Origin: Rhizobacter koreensis
GTDB lineage: Bacteria; Pseudomonadota; Gammaproteobacteria; Burkholderiales; Burkholderiaceae_C
Assembly: GCF_013366375.1 (NCBI RefSeq)
Contig: NZ_JABWMJ010000004.1
Span: forward strand, 310,001 to 374,000
Reading direction: 5' to 3'
DNA: 64,000 nt
In this document: positions 1 through 9,142 of the stretch, piece by piece
How the letters are laid out: the number at the start of each line of letters is the position of its first letter
Numbering within the stretch: position 1 is the stretch's first letter
Made by a program: the position numbers and the translations under genes
The notes under the pieces: generated by a model
Database searches by the model: none
What the model was told of the DNA's origin: nothing
The model's input: only the letters and a program-made list of their open reading frames with translations

Positions 1-359
1 AGCACGTCGACGGCGTGATGATCGGGCGTGCGGCGTACCACCAGCCGTACGACATGGCCGCCTGGGACGCGCGCTTCCATGGCGATGCCGGGGCGCTGCC
101 TGCCGACCGCGACGCCATCGAGGATGCGATGGTCGACTACCTCGAGCGCCTGGCCGCGACCGGCGAGCCGTGGACGCATGCGTCGCGCCACATGCTGGGG
201 CTGCGTAACGGCATGCCGGGCGCACGCCACTGGCGCCGCGTCTGGTCCGACCATCGGCTCGCCTCGCGCTCGCCGCGCGAGGTGTCGACGCTCGCCCGCG
301 CGGCGCTCCGCGACGCGCAGCACGCGCGCGAGGACGCGCCGGCCGATGTCGCGCGATGA
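1..359 (+). CDS. dusA: tRNA-dihydrouridine synthase A, C-terminal fragment
   Basis: The reading frame is open from the first bases (codons in frame with position 3) and stops at 357-359, so this is the 3' part of a gene that begins before the window. The visible ~118 residues contain VDGVMIGRAAYHQPY, which matches the conserved end of the FMN-binding TIM barrel in DusA. They continue into the helical C-terminal domain with a MLGLRNGMPGARHWRR-type segment typical of DusA. The family reduces uridine 20/20a in the tRNA D-loop using FMN and NADPH. The catalytic cysteine would lie upstream and cannot be checked. Confidence 0.85.
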   Translation, partial: HVDGVMIGRAAYHQPYDMAAWDARFHGDAGALPADRDAIEDAMVDYLERLAATGEPWTHASRHMLGLRNGMPGARHWRRVWSDHRLASRSPREVSTLARAALRDAQHAREDAPADVAR

Positions 360-593
360 CCGGTGCACCGTCCGTCGGCGCGCACGCCACCTCGACGCCA
401 GCGACTGCGTTAGAGTGCAGCCGCTTCCGCTCGCTGGAACCACCCCGCGCCCGCCGGCGTACGCTGCCGGCGCTCCTGCAGCCATGATGAACCCGCCGAT
501 CGTCCTGGCCGAGCCCCTCTCCCAGTCGCGCGCATGCCGCGCGCCGGCCGTGCGCAGGTCGCTGCGCGGCGTCGACAGCGCACCCCGAAGCCG

Positions 594-2861
594 ATGACCC
601 ACGATTCTGCCGGCGAGCAAGGGGGGCCTCCCGGTGCCGCCGGGGGCGGCGCTACCGTCGCGGTAGCGCCGCGCGAAAGCGTCGAGAGCGAGCTGCGGCG
701 CGCCCGTGACGCGCTCGAGCAGCAGTCGCGCGAGCTCGTCGAGTCGCTGTCGATCATGCACGCGACGCTCGAGGCGTCGACCGACGCGATCCTGGTCACC
801 GACCGCGCGGGCAAGGTGCGCGCGTTCAATGCGAACTACGTCAACCTCTGGCAGTTGCCCGACGAGGTGATGGCGCCACGCGAGCATCGCCGCATCGTCG
901 AGTTCAAGTCGGCCCTGGCGCCCGACGCCGCGGCATTCGTCGCGCGCATCGACGCCATCTATCGTCAGCCCGAGCAGGACATGTACGACCTCCTGAGGCT
1001 GCGCGACGGGCGTGCCGTCGAGCGGTTTTCGCAGGTGCAGAGGATCGGCGGCCAGGCGTCGGGGCGGGTGTGGATCTATCGCGACGTCACCGAGCGTGAG
1101 CGCGCCGAGCGAGCCTTGCGCGACGAGACGCGCATGCTCGAGCTGCTGAACCAGACCGGCAAGGCGATCGGCTCGACGCTCGACCTGCAGCCTCTGCTGC
1201 AGTCGATCACCGACGCGGCGACCCAGCTCAGCGGCGCGAGCTTCGGCGCTTTCTTCTACAACACCGTCGACGAGCGCGGCGAGGCGTTCCAGCTCTACAC
1301 GCTCGCCGGCGCGCCGAAGGAGGCGTTCGGCGGCTTCGGCCACCCGCGTGCGACGCCGCTGTTCGGGCCGACCTTCCGCGGCGAGGCGCCGATCCGCTCG
1401 GACGACGTCCGCGTCGACCCGCGTTATGGCCAGTGGGACCCCCATCGCGGCCTGCCGCCGGGCCACCTGCCGGTGCGCAGCTACCTCGCGGTGCCGGTGG
1501 TCGCACGCGGCGGCGAGGTGCTCGGCGGCCTCTTCTTCGGCCATCCCGAGCCCGGCGTGTTCAGCGAGCGCACCGAGCGCCTGATCGTCGGCGTCGCCGC
1601 GCAGGCGGCGGTCGCGATCGACAACGCGCGCCTCTACGACCAGGTGCGGCGCACCGCCAGCGAGCGCGAGCGCCTGTTCGAGGCCGAGCGCGCGGCGCGT
1701 GCGGAAGCCGACCGGGTCGGCCGCATGAAGGACGAGTTCCTGGCGACGCTGTCGCACGAGCTGCGCACGCCGCTCGGCGCGATCCTCGGCTGGTCGCACG
1801 TGCTGCTGATGGGCCACAGCAGCCCGGAGGACACGCGGCGCGCGCTCGAGACGATCGTGCGCAACGCGAATGCGCAGACCCAGCTGATCGACGACCTGCT
1901 CGACATGAACCGCATCGTCGCCGGCAAGATCCGCCTCGAGGTGCAGCCGGTCGACCTCGCGTCGGTGATCAACGCGGCGGTCGAGTCGGTCCGGCTCTCG
2001 GCCGAGGCCAAGGAGATCCGGCTCACGACGATCCTCGACTCGCTGATCGGCGCCGTGTCGGGCGACCCGCAGCGCCTGCAGCAGGTGGTGTGGAACCTGC
2101 TCAGCAACGCGATCAAGTTCACGCCCAAGGGCGGCAAGGTCGACGTGCTGCTCGAGCGCGTCGAGTCGTCGGTCGAGATCACCGTCAGCGACACCGGCAC
2201 GGGCATCGAGCCCGAGTTCCTGCCGTACGTGTTCGATCGTTTCCGGCAGGGCGATGCGTCGACCGCGCGCAGCCACGGCGGCCTTGGCCTCGGCCTCTCG
2301 ATCGTCAAGCAGCTCGTCGAGCTGCACGGCGGACGCGTCGCGGCGCGCAGCCGCGGGCCGGGGCAGGGCGCGACCTTTGTCGTGAGCCTGCCGTTGCCGG
2401 CGCTGCGCGAGACAGCCCGCGACGCCGCCGAGCCCCGCCCCGTGCTGTTCGCCGAGCACGACACGCTGCTCGAGGGGTTGCGCGTGCTGGTGGTCGACGA
2501 CGAACGCGACGCCCGCGAACTGGTGCGCGAGGTGCTCGAGCGCTGCGCCGCCGAGGTGCTGACCGCCGCGAACGCCGACGAAGCGCTCGACACGCTGCGC
2601 CGCGAGCGGCCCGACCTCGTCATCAGCGACATCGGCATGCCCGGGCGCGACGGCTATCAGTTCGTGCGCGCCGTGCGCGCGCTGCCCGACGCCGAGGGCG
2701 GCCGCACGCCGGCGATCGCGCTCACGGCGTTCGCCCGCTCGGAGGACCGCACGCGTGCGATGGTCGCCGGCTACCAGGTGCACGTCGCCAAGCCGCTCGA
2801 CCTGCAGGAGCTGATCGCAACGGTCGCGAGCCTAGCCGGGCGCACCGGGCGCGCCGCCTGA
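594..2861 (+). CDS. Hybrid sensor histidine kinase (PAS-GAF-HisKA-HATPase-REC)
   Basis: A cytoplasmic-looking hybrid kinase of about 755 residues with no membrane segments. Domain order from the chosen start is: a short coiled coil (~35-55), PAS-like (~55-165), GAF (~185-345), HisKA with phospho-acceptor H388 in SHELRTPLG, HATPase_c with N-box NLLSNAIKF and G-boxes DTGTGIEP and GLGLGLSIV, and a C-terminal receiver with D679 in ISDIGMPG. The frame also opens at ATG 534, but residues before 594 look non-coding and neither start has a strong Shine-Dalgarno. The following small gene and GGDEF-kinase are on the same strand. The input signal is unknown. The kinase/receiver assignment is firm; the pathway is not. 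Confidence 0.9.
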   Translation: MTHDSAGEQGGPPGAAGGGATVAVAPRESVESELRRARDALEQQSRELVESLSIMHATLEASTDAILVTDRAGKVRAFNANYVNLWQLPDEVMAPREHRRIVEFKSALAPDAAAFVARIDAIYRQPEQDMYDLLRLRDGRAVERFSQVQRIGGQASGRVWIYRDVTERERAERALRDETRMLELLNQTGKAIGSTLDLQPLLQSITDAATQLSGASFGAFFYNTVDERGEAFQLYTLAGAPKEAFGGFGHPRATPLFGPTFRGEAPIRSDDVRVDPRYGQWDPHRGLPPGHLPVRSYLAVPVVARGGEVLGGLFFGHPEPGVFSERTERLIVGVAAQAAVAIDNARLYDQVRRTASERERLFEAERAARAEADRVGRMKDEFLATLSHELRTPLGAILGWSHVLLMGHSSPEDTRRALETIVRNANAQTQLIDDLLDMNRIVAGKIRLEVQPVDLASVINAAVESVRLSAEAKEIRLTTILDSLIGAVSGDPQRLQQVVWNLLSNAIKFTPKGGKVDVLLERVESSVEITVSDTGTGIEPEFLPYVFDRFRQGDASTARSHGGLGLGLSIVKQLVELHGGRVAARSRGPGQGATFVVSLPLPALRETARDAAEPRPVLFAEHDTLLEGLRVLVVDDERDARELVREVLERCAAEVLTAANADEALDTLRRERPDLVISDIGMPGRDGYQFVRAVRALPDAEGGRTPAIALTAFARSEDRTRAMVAGYQVHVAKPLDLQELIATVASLAGRTGRAA

Positions 2862-2937
2862 GCTTTTTCGTCGGCGTTGCCCGCCGCCACGCTGCCCGGG
2901 GCGTAGGATGCCGATCCGGCCCCAGCAACGTGCTCCG

Positions 2938-3369
2938 ATGGACGGCGAAACCAGCCAGCGACTCGCGTCGGCGCTCCTGCAGCGCGCGGGCGATCCCGCC
3001 GATCCGTCTCGCGTCGCCGATGCCGTCGGCGAGCTCTGGAGGTCGATCGACGCGACGCTGAATCCGCTGATCGGCGACGGTGGCGTCCGCGCCCTCTACC
3101 AGCGCAGCGTGCAGCTCGCGACGCGTCGGGCACCGTCGTTCGCGCCGCTGCAGGCGAGCCTGCACGCGGCGGTCGACCTCGACCGCCTGCGGGCGACGCT
3201 CGCGCGCTGCAGCAGCGCCGAAGCAAGCGCGGGCGGCGCCGCGCTGATCCAGACCTTCTGCGAGCTGCTCGCCGACCTGATCGGCGCGCGCCTCGCAGAC
3301 CGGCTGCTGGACCCGACGCTCGCCGAGTTCATGCAGCGCGCCGACAGCGAAGCGGTGGCGCCGACGTGA
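2938..3369 (+). CDS. Small helical protein of unknown function between two kinases
   Basis: About 143 residues from ATG 2938 (an earlier in-frame ATG at 2908 is possible). It is alanine- and leucine-rich and predicted mostly alpha-helical, with no signal peptide, membrane segment or recognisable motif. Its stop overlaps the GTG start of the GGDEF-kinase by 4 bases (GTGA), so the two are almost surely translationally coupled. That coupling and the upstream hybrid kinase suggest a role in the same signalling unit, for example as an adaptor or sensor partner. This is inference from context only. Confidence 0.7.
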   Translation: MDGETSQRLASALLQRAGDPADPSRVADAVGELWRSIDATLNPLIGDGGVRALYQRSVQLATRRAPSFAPLQASLHAAVDLDRLRATLARCSSAEASAGGAALIQTFCELLADLIGARLADRLLDPTLAEFMQRADSEAVAPT

Positions 3370-4991
3370 GCGCGGTGCTGCCGGGTACGACCGAGCCTGC
3401 GCCGGGCGCCGAACTCGCGGCGCTGCATGCGCAGATCGAGGCTGCGCGTGCCGAGCTCGCCGGGCTGCGCCGCGAGATCGCGGTCGCGCGGGCGCAGCTC
3501 GCCGCCACGCCGGCAAGCCGCCTCGTCGAGATCAACGAGCACCTCGTCGTCGCCGCGCTGCGCGCGCAGAGCGATGCCGAGAAGGCCGCGAGCGCGCTCG
3601 AGGTGGCCTCGCGCAGCGCCGAGTTCGACGCGCTCACCGAGCTCCCGAACCGCCTGCTGCTGCACGACCGCCTGGCCACCGCCCTGGCGCATGCCAAGCG
3701 GAACCAGGGGCGTCTGGCGCTGCTCTTCCTCGATCTCAACCACTTCAAGGAGATCAACGACACCCTCGGCCATGGGGTCGGCGACCAGGTGCTCAAGCTC
3801 GCCGCCGAGCGGCTGACCGGGGCGGTGCGCGAGGTCGACACCGTGAGCCGTCTCGGCGGCGACGAGTTCGTGATCGTGCTCGTGGGCGTGTCGCAGGCCG
3901 CCGACGCGGTGCTGATCGCCAAGAAGATCATCGCCGCGCTCGGCGTGCCGCTGGTGCTCGCGGGGCACGTGCTGCGCCTGACCGCCAGCATCGGCATCAG
4001 CCTCTACCCGGACGACGGCGTCGACGCCGACGTGCTGATCGACCGTGCCGACGCCGCCATGTACCAGGCCAAGCGCCAGGGCCTCGGCAGCCTGGTGTTC
4101 CATGGCGGGAGCCCCTTGCCGGCGACCAGCCCGGAGCCGCTCGCACTCGCCGCGCTCACGCGCCCGGTGATGCACGTCGAGACGGTGCTCGCCAACCAGG
4201 AGCGGCGCAATGCCGAGCTGCGCGAGGCGAACGAGCAGCTGGTGCTGATGACGCTCGGTGCGCTCGAGCTGCAGGCCGCCGCCGAGCGCGCGCAGCGCCA
4301 GCAGTCCGAGTTCCTCGCGATCGTCGCGCACGAGCTGCGCAACCCGATCGGTCCGGTGCGGTTCGCCGCCGCGCAGCTCGGGCTCATCGATGCCGAAGAG
4401 CCGAAGCTGCAGCGCGCGCAGGCGATCATCGAACGCCAGGTCGAGCACCTGTCCCGCCTCATCGACGACCTGCTCGACGTCTCGCGCGTCGGCACCGGCA
4501 CGCTGCGCCTGATGCGCGCGCCCGTCGACCTGCGCGGCGTCATCGACGACGCCGCGCTCGCGTCGCGCGCGGCGATGGATCTGCGCCTGCAGCACTTCAG
4601 CGTGCAGCTGCCCGCGGCGCTGCCGGCGATCGACGGCGACGTGCTGCGGCTCACGCAGGTGATCGGCAACCTGCTCGACAACGCGTCCAAGTACACGCGC
4701 GAAGGCGGCACAATCGCGCTGTCGGCGACCGTCGAGAGCAGCTGCGTGGTCGTCTCGGTGGCCGACAACGGCATCGGCATGTCGCCCGACGCGCTCGGCT
4801 CGGTGTTCCAGCTGTTCGTGCAGGAGCGCCATGCGGTCGGCGTCGATGGTGCCGGCCTGGGCATCGGGCTCATGGTCGTGCGCGCGCTGGTCGAGGCGCA
4901 CGGAGGCAGCGTCGTCGCCACCAGTCCCGGCGTGGGCCTCGGCAGCCGCTTCGTCGTCAGGCTGCCGATCGACGCACCGGCGCCCGGCTGA
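3366..4991 (+). CDS. GGDEF / histidine kinase fusion protein
   Basis: A 541-residue protein joining two signalling outputs. After an N-terminal coiled coil (~15-60) comes a GGDEF domain with an intact RLGGDEF signature (GGDEF at 164-168). The inhibitory-site pattern RxxD (REVD) lies five residues before it, so c-di-GMP synthesis with product inhibition looks possible. Next are a second coiled coil (~265-315), a HisKA domain with H322 in AHELRNPIG, and HATPase_c (NLLDNASKY, DNGIGM, GLGIGLMVV). There is no receiver domain and no membrane segment. The GTG start overlaps the stop of the preceding gene. A diguanylate cyclase placed N-terminal to a kinase is uncommon; the usual order is sensor first and output last. 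Confidence 0.9.
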   Translation: MSAVLPGTTEPAPGAELAALHAQIEAARAELAGLRREIAVARAQLAATPASRLVEINEHLVVAALRAQSDAEKAASALEVASRSAEFDALTELPNRLLLHDRLATALAHAKRNQGRLALLFLDLNHFKEINDTLGHGVGDQVLKLAAERLTGAVREVDTVSRLGGDEFVIVLVGVSQAADAVLIAKKIIAALGVPLVLAGHVLRLTASIGISLYPDDGVDADVLIDRADAAMYQAKRQGLGSLVFHGGSPLPATSPEPLALAALTRPVMHVETVLANQERRNAELREANEQLVLMTLGALELQAAAERAQRQQSEFLAIVAHELRNPIGPVRFAAAQLGLIDAEEPKLQRAQAIIERQVEHLSRLIDDLLDVSRVGTGTLRLMRAPVDLRGVIDDAALASRAAMDLRLQHFSVQLPAALPAIDGDVLRLTQVIGNLLDNASKYTREGGTIALSATVESSCVVVSVADNGIGMSPDALGSVFQLFVQERHAVGVDGAGLGIGLMVVRALVEAHGGSVVATSPGVGLGSRFVVRLPIDAPAPG

Positions 4992-5001
4992 TCGCTTCAG
5001 G

Positions 5002-5916
5002 TCAGCGGCGCGGCGGCGGCACGGGCCGCGTCGCGAGCACGATGCCGACGAGGGCGAACGCCAGCGCCGCGGCGTGCGTCGTGCCGAACGGCTCGCCGAA
5101 CACCAGCGCACCGATCGCTCCGGCACTGAGCGGCAGCAGCACCGTGAACACGCCGGCCGAGCTCGCCGGGACGTGCTTGAGACCGGTCATCCAGAGCCAC
5201 ACCGTCAGGATGCTGGCGGCGATCGCATAGGCGGCGAGCAGCGCCCACGAGCCCACGCCGACGGCGCCGAAGTCGAAGCGCGTCGCCTGCCAGACGCCGA
5301 GCGGCGTGACCAGGGCGAAGCCCCAGGCGTTGATCAGCGCACTGATGCGGGTCGGCTTGACGCGGCCGCTCAGCTGCTTGCCGATCACCACGTAGAGCGC
5401 CTCGCAGACGAGGGCGCCCACCAGCAGCACGTAGCCGAGCGGCCGTGCCGGCGCGACCTCGCTCGGCGGGGTGCCGAGGGCGACCAGGGCGATGCCGATC
5501 ACGGCGCAGGCGACCGCCGCCAGCACGCGGGCGTCGATGCGCTCGCGCAGCAGGAGCCACGACATGAGGGCCACGCTCGCCGGCAAGGCCGCGAGCGTCA
5601 CGCCCGCGGCGAGCGCCGACGTCATCGCGACGCCGTAGAGCATGCAGATCGAGAACAGGCAGTTCCCGAAGAACGATTCGGCGAACAGCAGCCAGCGGTC
5701 GCGGCGTTCGAGGGGCGGTGCGCCCGCGCCGCCGCGCAGCCAGCCGAGCATCGCGACGCCCGCGATCGCGAAGCGGATCCACGCGAGCAGGAACACCGGG
5801 AACACCGCGACCAGCGCCTTCGCGAGGCCGACGTAGGCGCCGACGATCGACATGCTCGCGGCGAGTGCCGCGTAGGCATGCCAGGGGATGGGTGCGGTCG
5901 CGGCGACGCGGCTCAT
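5002..5916 (-). CDS. EamA/DMT-family transporter
   Basis: About 304 residues with around ten hydrophobic helices arranged as two EamA repeats, typical of drug/metabolite transporters that export amino acids or other small metabolites across the inner membrane. The frame extends upstream to 5970, but the start at 5916 (MSRVAATAPIPWHAYAAL) places the first helix normally. The stretch upstream of it is proline-rich and overlaps the end of the potI-like gene. It sits 16 bases after the ABC-transporter operon on the same strand and may be co-transcribed with it. The substrate cannot be told from sequence. Confidence 0.85.
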   Translation of the reverse strand: MSRVAATAPIPWHAYAALAASMSIVGAYVGLAKALVAVFPVFLLAWIRFAIAGVAMLGWLRGGAGAPPLERRDRWLLFAESFFGNCLFSICMLYGVAMTSALAAGVTLAALPASVALMSWLLLRERIDARVLAAVACAVIGIALVALGTPPSEVAPARPLGYVLLVGALVCEALYVVIGKQLSGRVKPTRISALINAWGFALVTPLGVWQATRFDFGAVGVGSWALLAAYAIAASILTVWLWMTGLKHVPASSAGVFTVLLPLSAGAIGALVFGEPFGTTHAAALAFALVGIVLATRPVPPPRR

Positions 5917-5932
5917 GACGAAATTCCGCGGG

Positions 5933-6865
5933 TCAGCCCCCGCGTGCGGCGGCGGCGATGTCGGCGGCACGCTGGCGCTCGCGACGCGCGATCACGAGGC
6001 TCGCGATGACGACGCCGATCGCGACCGCGGTGATGATGATCGTCGCCACCGCGTTGACGCTCGGGTTCAGCCCGAGGCGAGCGCGCGAGAAGATGACCAG
6101 CGGCAAGGTGGTCGCGCCGGGCCCCGAGAGGAACGCCGACAGCACGACGTCGTCGAGCGACAGCGTGAAGGTGAGCAGCCATGCCGAGACCAGCGCCTGC
6201 GCGATCATCGGCAGCGTGACCAGGTGGAACACCTGCCACGGGCGTGCGCCGAGGTCCATCGCCGCCTCTTCCAGCTGCGCATTGAGCGTCTGCAGGCGCG
6301 CCTGCACGATGACGGTCGCGTAGGCCATGCCGAGCAGCAGGTGACCGAGCCAGATGGTCAGCATGCCGCGCTCGGGAAAGCCGACGCCGAACGCCGATTC
6401 GGTGGCGCGCTGCACCGCCACCAGCATGAGCAGCAGGGAGAGACCGACGATGACCTCGGGCATGACCAACGGCGCCGCGACCATGCCGGCGAACAGCGTG
6501 CGCCCCTTGAAGCGCCGGTAGCGGTCGAGTGCAAAGGCGGCGAGCGTGCCCAGCACGACCGACGCACACGCGGTGGCGAACGCGATCTTCAGCGACAGCC
6601 ACAAGCCCGCGAGGATCTCGCGGTCGTCGGCGAGGGCGGCGTACCACTTAAGCGTGAAGCCCTGCCACACGTTCGCGACCGGCGAGTCGTTGAACGAGTA
6701 GAGCACCAGGGCGACGATCGGCACGTAGAGGAACGCGTAGCCGAGCACCAGCCAGGCGCCACCGAGCCACGCGGCACCTGCTCGTGCGGGGGCGTGGCGA
6801 CGCCGGGGTGACGTTGCCGTCACCGTCGCCATCGGCTCGCCGCCCCCTTGCGCTGCGTGGCTCAT
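5933..6865 (-). CDS. potI: Spermidine/putrescine-type ABC transporter permease (PotI-like)
   Basis: A 310-residue inner-membrane permease with six predicted helices and the permease EAA-loop motif (EEAAMDLGARPWQVFHLVTLP). An N-terminal cytoplasmic extension is followed by LYSFNDSP, typical of PotI/PotC. ATG 6865 overlaps the stop of the potH-like gene by ATGA, which fixes the start. It would pair with the PotH-like subunit and the PotG-like ATPase to import polyamines. The family is clear, but whether the substrate is putrescine, spermidine or another amine is inference. Confidence 0.88.
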   Translation of the reverse strand: MSHAAQGGGEPMATVTATSPRRRHAPARAGAAWLGGAWLVLGYAFLYVPIVALVLYSFNDSPVANVWQGFTLKWYAALADDREILAGLWLSLKIAFATACASVVLGTLAAFALDRYRRFKGRTLFAGMVAAPLVMPEVIVGLSLLLMLVAVQRATESAFGVGFPERGMLTIWLGHLLLGMAYATVIVQARLQTLNAQLEEAAMDLGARPWQVFHLVTLPMIAQALVSAWLLTFTLSLDDVVLSAFLSGPGATTLPLVIFSRARLGLNPSVNAVATIIITAVAIGVVIASLVIARRERQRAADIAAAARGG

Positions 6866-7788
6866 CGGCCTTGCTCCACCGCTTCGGCGCGAACCTTGCT
6901 GAAGATCGCGACCGGCACGATCACGAGCAGGATCATCGCGACCGCGACCGCGCACGCCATCGGCCAGTCGTTGTTGCTGAAGAACTCGTCCCAGAGGGTC
7001 CGACCGATCATCTGCGTCTGCGGGCCGCCGAGCAGCTCAGGGATCACGTATTCGCCGACGCACGGGATGAACACCAGCATCGAGCCGGCGACGATGCCGG
7101 CGCGCGACAGCGGGACGGTGATCTTCCAGAAGCCGACCCACGCCGTCGCGCCGAGGTCGTAGGCGGCCTCGAGCAGCCGCAGGTCCATCTTCTCGAGCGT
7201 CGAGTAGAGCGGCAGGATCATGAACGGCAGGTAGGTGTAGGTCATGCCGAGCACCAGCGAGAACGGCGAGTTCATCAGCTGGCCCGGCCCGGCGATGAGA
7301 CCGGCGGCGGCGAGCAGGCGGTCGAGGCCGAGCGCCGCGATCGCCTCGGCGGCCCAGCCGTTCTCGCTGAGCAGGCCCTTCCACGCGTAGACACGCAGCA
7401 GGAACGAGGTCCAGAACGGCAGCATGACGAGCATCAGCAGCGCCGGTTGCACGCTGCGCCGCGCGCGCGCCATGAAGTACGCGAACGGGTAGCCGATCGC
7501 GAGGCAGAGCAGCGTCGTCGCCGCGGCGTACTTCAGGCTCGAGAGGTAGGTGGCGAGGTAGAGGTCGTCCTGAAGCAGCAGCGCGTAGGTGCCGAGCTTG
7601 ACGCTGAAGGCGAGCGCGCCGTCGCGCCAGCTGACGAGATCGCTGAAGGTCGCGCCCTCCATCTCGGAGACGCTGATCTTCAGCACCACCAGGAACGGCA
7701 GCAGGAAGAAGACCAGCAGCCACAGGTACGGCACGCCGATGACGGCGAAGCGGCCGCTGCCGCGGCGCGGTTGGCGGCGCGGCGTCAT
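6862..7788 (-). CDS. potH: Spermidine/putrescine-type ABC transporter permease (PotH-like)
   Basis: A 308-residue permease with an N-terminal helix (IGVPYLWLLVFFLLPFLVV) and six helices in total. It carries LPFWTSFLLRVYAW and the EAA loop LEAAYDLGATAWVGFWKITVP, both characteristic of PotB/PotH. The start at 7788 overlaps the ATPase stop as ATGA, and its own stop overlaps potI the same way. The three genes therefore form one tightly coupled operon transcribed leftwards. It acts as one half of the membrane channel. Confidence 0.9.
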   Translation of the reverse strand: MTPRRQPRRGSGRFAVIGVPYLWLLVFFLLPFLVVLKISVSEMEGATFSDLVSWRDGALAFSVKLGTYALLLQDDLYLATYLSSLKYAAATTLLCLAIGYPFAYFMARARRSVQPALLMLVMLPFWTSFLLRVYAWKGLLSENGWAAEAIAALGLDRLLAAAGLIAGPGQLMNSPFSLVLGMTYTYLPFMILPLYSTLEKMDLRLLEAAYDLGATAWVGFWKITVPLSRAGIVAGSMLVFIPCVGEYVIPELLGGPQTQMIGRTLWDEFFSNNDWPMACAVAVAMILLVIVPVAIFSKVRAEAVEQGR

Positions 7789-8894
7789 CGCGTGAGCACC
7801 ACCTGCGCGAGCGGCGACCACGTGGCCCACGCCTCGTCGCCCCAGGTGAGCGGCGCGTCGTCGTGGCGCTCGGTGTTGCTCTGGCTGATCTTGATCACGC
7901 GGCCGCTCGCGAGCGCCAGGTGGTAGACCGTGTAGCTGCCGAAGTACGCCATGTCCTTGATGCGGCCCTGCGCGCGGTTGAAGCGCGTCGCCGGGTCGCC
8001 TGCTGCTTCGGCCGCGGCGCTGCGCGAGATGCGGATCTTCTCGGGGCGCAGCGCGACCGTCACGGCCATCCCCTTGGTGCCGGTGATGCCGTGGCCGACG
8101 TAGTGCCGGCAATCGCCGCAGTCGACCACCACGTGGTCGGCCTCGTCCTCGACGAGCGTGCCGTCCATCAGGTTGACGTTGCCGATGAAGTCGGCGACGA
8201 ACCGCGTCGCCGGCGTCTCGTAGATCTCGGCGGGCGTGCCGACCTGCAGGAAGCGGCCTTCGCTCATCACCGCGATGCGCGAGGCCATCGTCATCGCCTC
8301 TTCCTGGTCGTGCGTGACCATCACGCAGGTCACGCCGATGTCGTCGATGATGTTGGCGAGCTCGATCTGCGTTTCCTCGCGCAGCTTCTTGTCGAGCGCG
8401 CCGAGCGGCTCGTCGAGCAGCAGCAGCTGCGGCTTCTTGGCCAGGCTGCGTGCCAGCGCGACGCGCTGCTGCTGGCCGCCCGAGAGCTGGTGGGGCTTTC
8501 TCCCGGCGAACTTCTCCAGTTGCACCAGCTTGAGCATCGCGTCGACGCGCGCGTTCACCTCGGCGGACGGCAGGCGGTCGCGGCGCAGGCCGAACGCGAT
8601 GTTGTCCGCCACGGTCAGGTGCGGAAACAGCGCGTAGCTCTGGAACATCATGTTCAGCGGCCGCGCGTACGGCGCGAGCGGAACCAGGTCCTGGCCGTCG
8701 AGCGTGATGCTCCCCGAGGTCGGCGTCTCGAAACCGGCGAGCATGCGCAGCAGCGTCGTCTTGCCGCAGCCCGACGAGCCGAGCAGCGCGAAGATCTCGC
8801 CCTTGGCGATGTCGATCGAGACGTTGTCGACGGCGCGATGGCCGCTGAAGTCCTTGACGAGGTTGCGGATCTGCAGAAACGTCGCGGCGGTCAT
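7785..8894 (-). CDS. potG: Polyamine ABC transporter ATP-binding protein (PotG-like)
   Basis: 369 residues with all ABC ATPase motifs: Walker A GSSGCGKTT, the signature LSGGQQQRVALARS, Walker B LLLLDEPLGALD and the H-loop VTHDQEEAM. A C-terminal TOBE regulatory domain (~270-360) is present, as in PotA/PotG. Start ATG 8894 was chosen because upstream in-frame residues are arginine-rich non-coding. It is the first gene of potGHI-like operon. No periplasmic binding protein gene lies beside it, which is unusual for this family. Confidence 0.92.
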   Translation of the reverse strand: MTAATFLQIRNLVKDFSGHRAVDNVSIDIAKGEIFALLGSSGCGKTTLLRMLAGFETPTSGSITLDGQDLVPLAPYARPLNMMFQSYALFPHLTVADNIAFGLRRDRLPSAEVNARVDAMLKLVQLEKFAGRKPHQLSGGQQQRVALARSLAKKPQLLLLDEPLGALDKKLREETQIELANIIDDIGVTCVMVTHDQEEAMTMASRIAVMSEGRFLQVGTPAEIYETPATRFVADFIGNVNLMDGTLVEDEADHVVVDCGDCRHYVGHGITGTKGMAVTVALRPEKIRISRSAAAEAAGDPATRFNRAQGRIKDMAYFGSYTVYHLALASGRVIKISQSNTERHDDAPLTWGDEAWATWSPLAQVVLTR

Positions 8895-9142
8895 GGAAGG
8901 CGGGGCAGGGTGGACGAGCCGGAGCCGGGCGCGTGCGCCCGGGCGCAAAACCCTCGATTGTCCATGCACGCAGGGCCGGCGGTGTGCTCGCCCGCCACGT
9001 TGACGCCGGGCATCGCGCGGCGTAGGTTCATCCGGCCCGCGTGGCGCGCGACGAACCGGCCCGTTCGGCTGGTCTCGCGTCCGCTGCGCGGCACGCCACG
9101 GGCCGGCGCGAGGCCCGATCTCCGCAACGCAAGGAGTTCGCC
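8895..9142. other. Divergent intergenic region, potG-like / NTF2-like gene
   Basis: A 248-base non-coding stretch between two divergent transcription units. It must carry the promoter of the leftward pot operon and that of the rightward NTF2-like gene, but no convincing -35/-10 pair or operator could be picked out by eye. The one clear signal is the Shine-Dalgarno AAGGAG at 9131-9136 for the rightward gene. Confidence 0.5.

Noticed and set aside
3096-5126. 676-residue minus-strand frame opposite the GGDEF-kinase
   Set aside because: Arg/Ala/His-rich translation with no motif; antisense shadow in GC-rich DNA.
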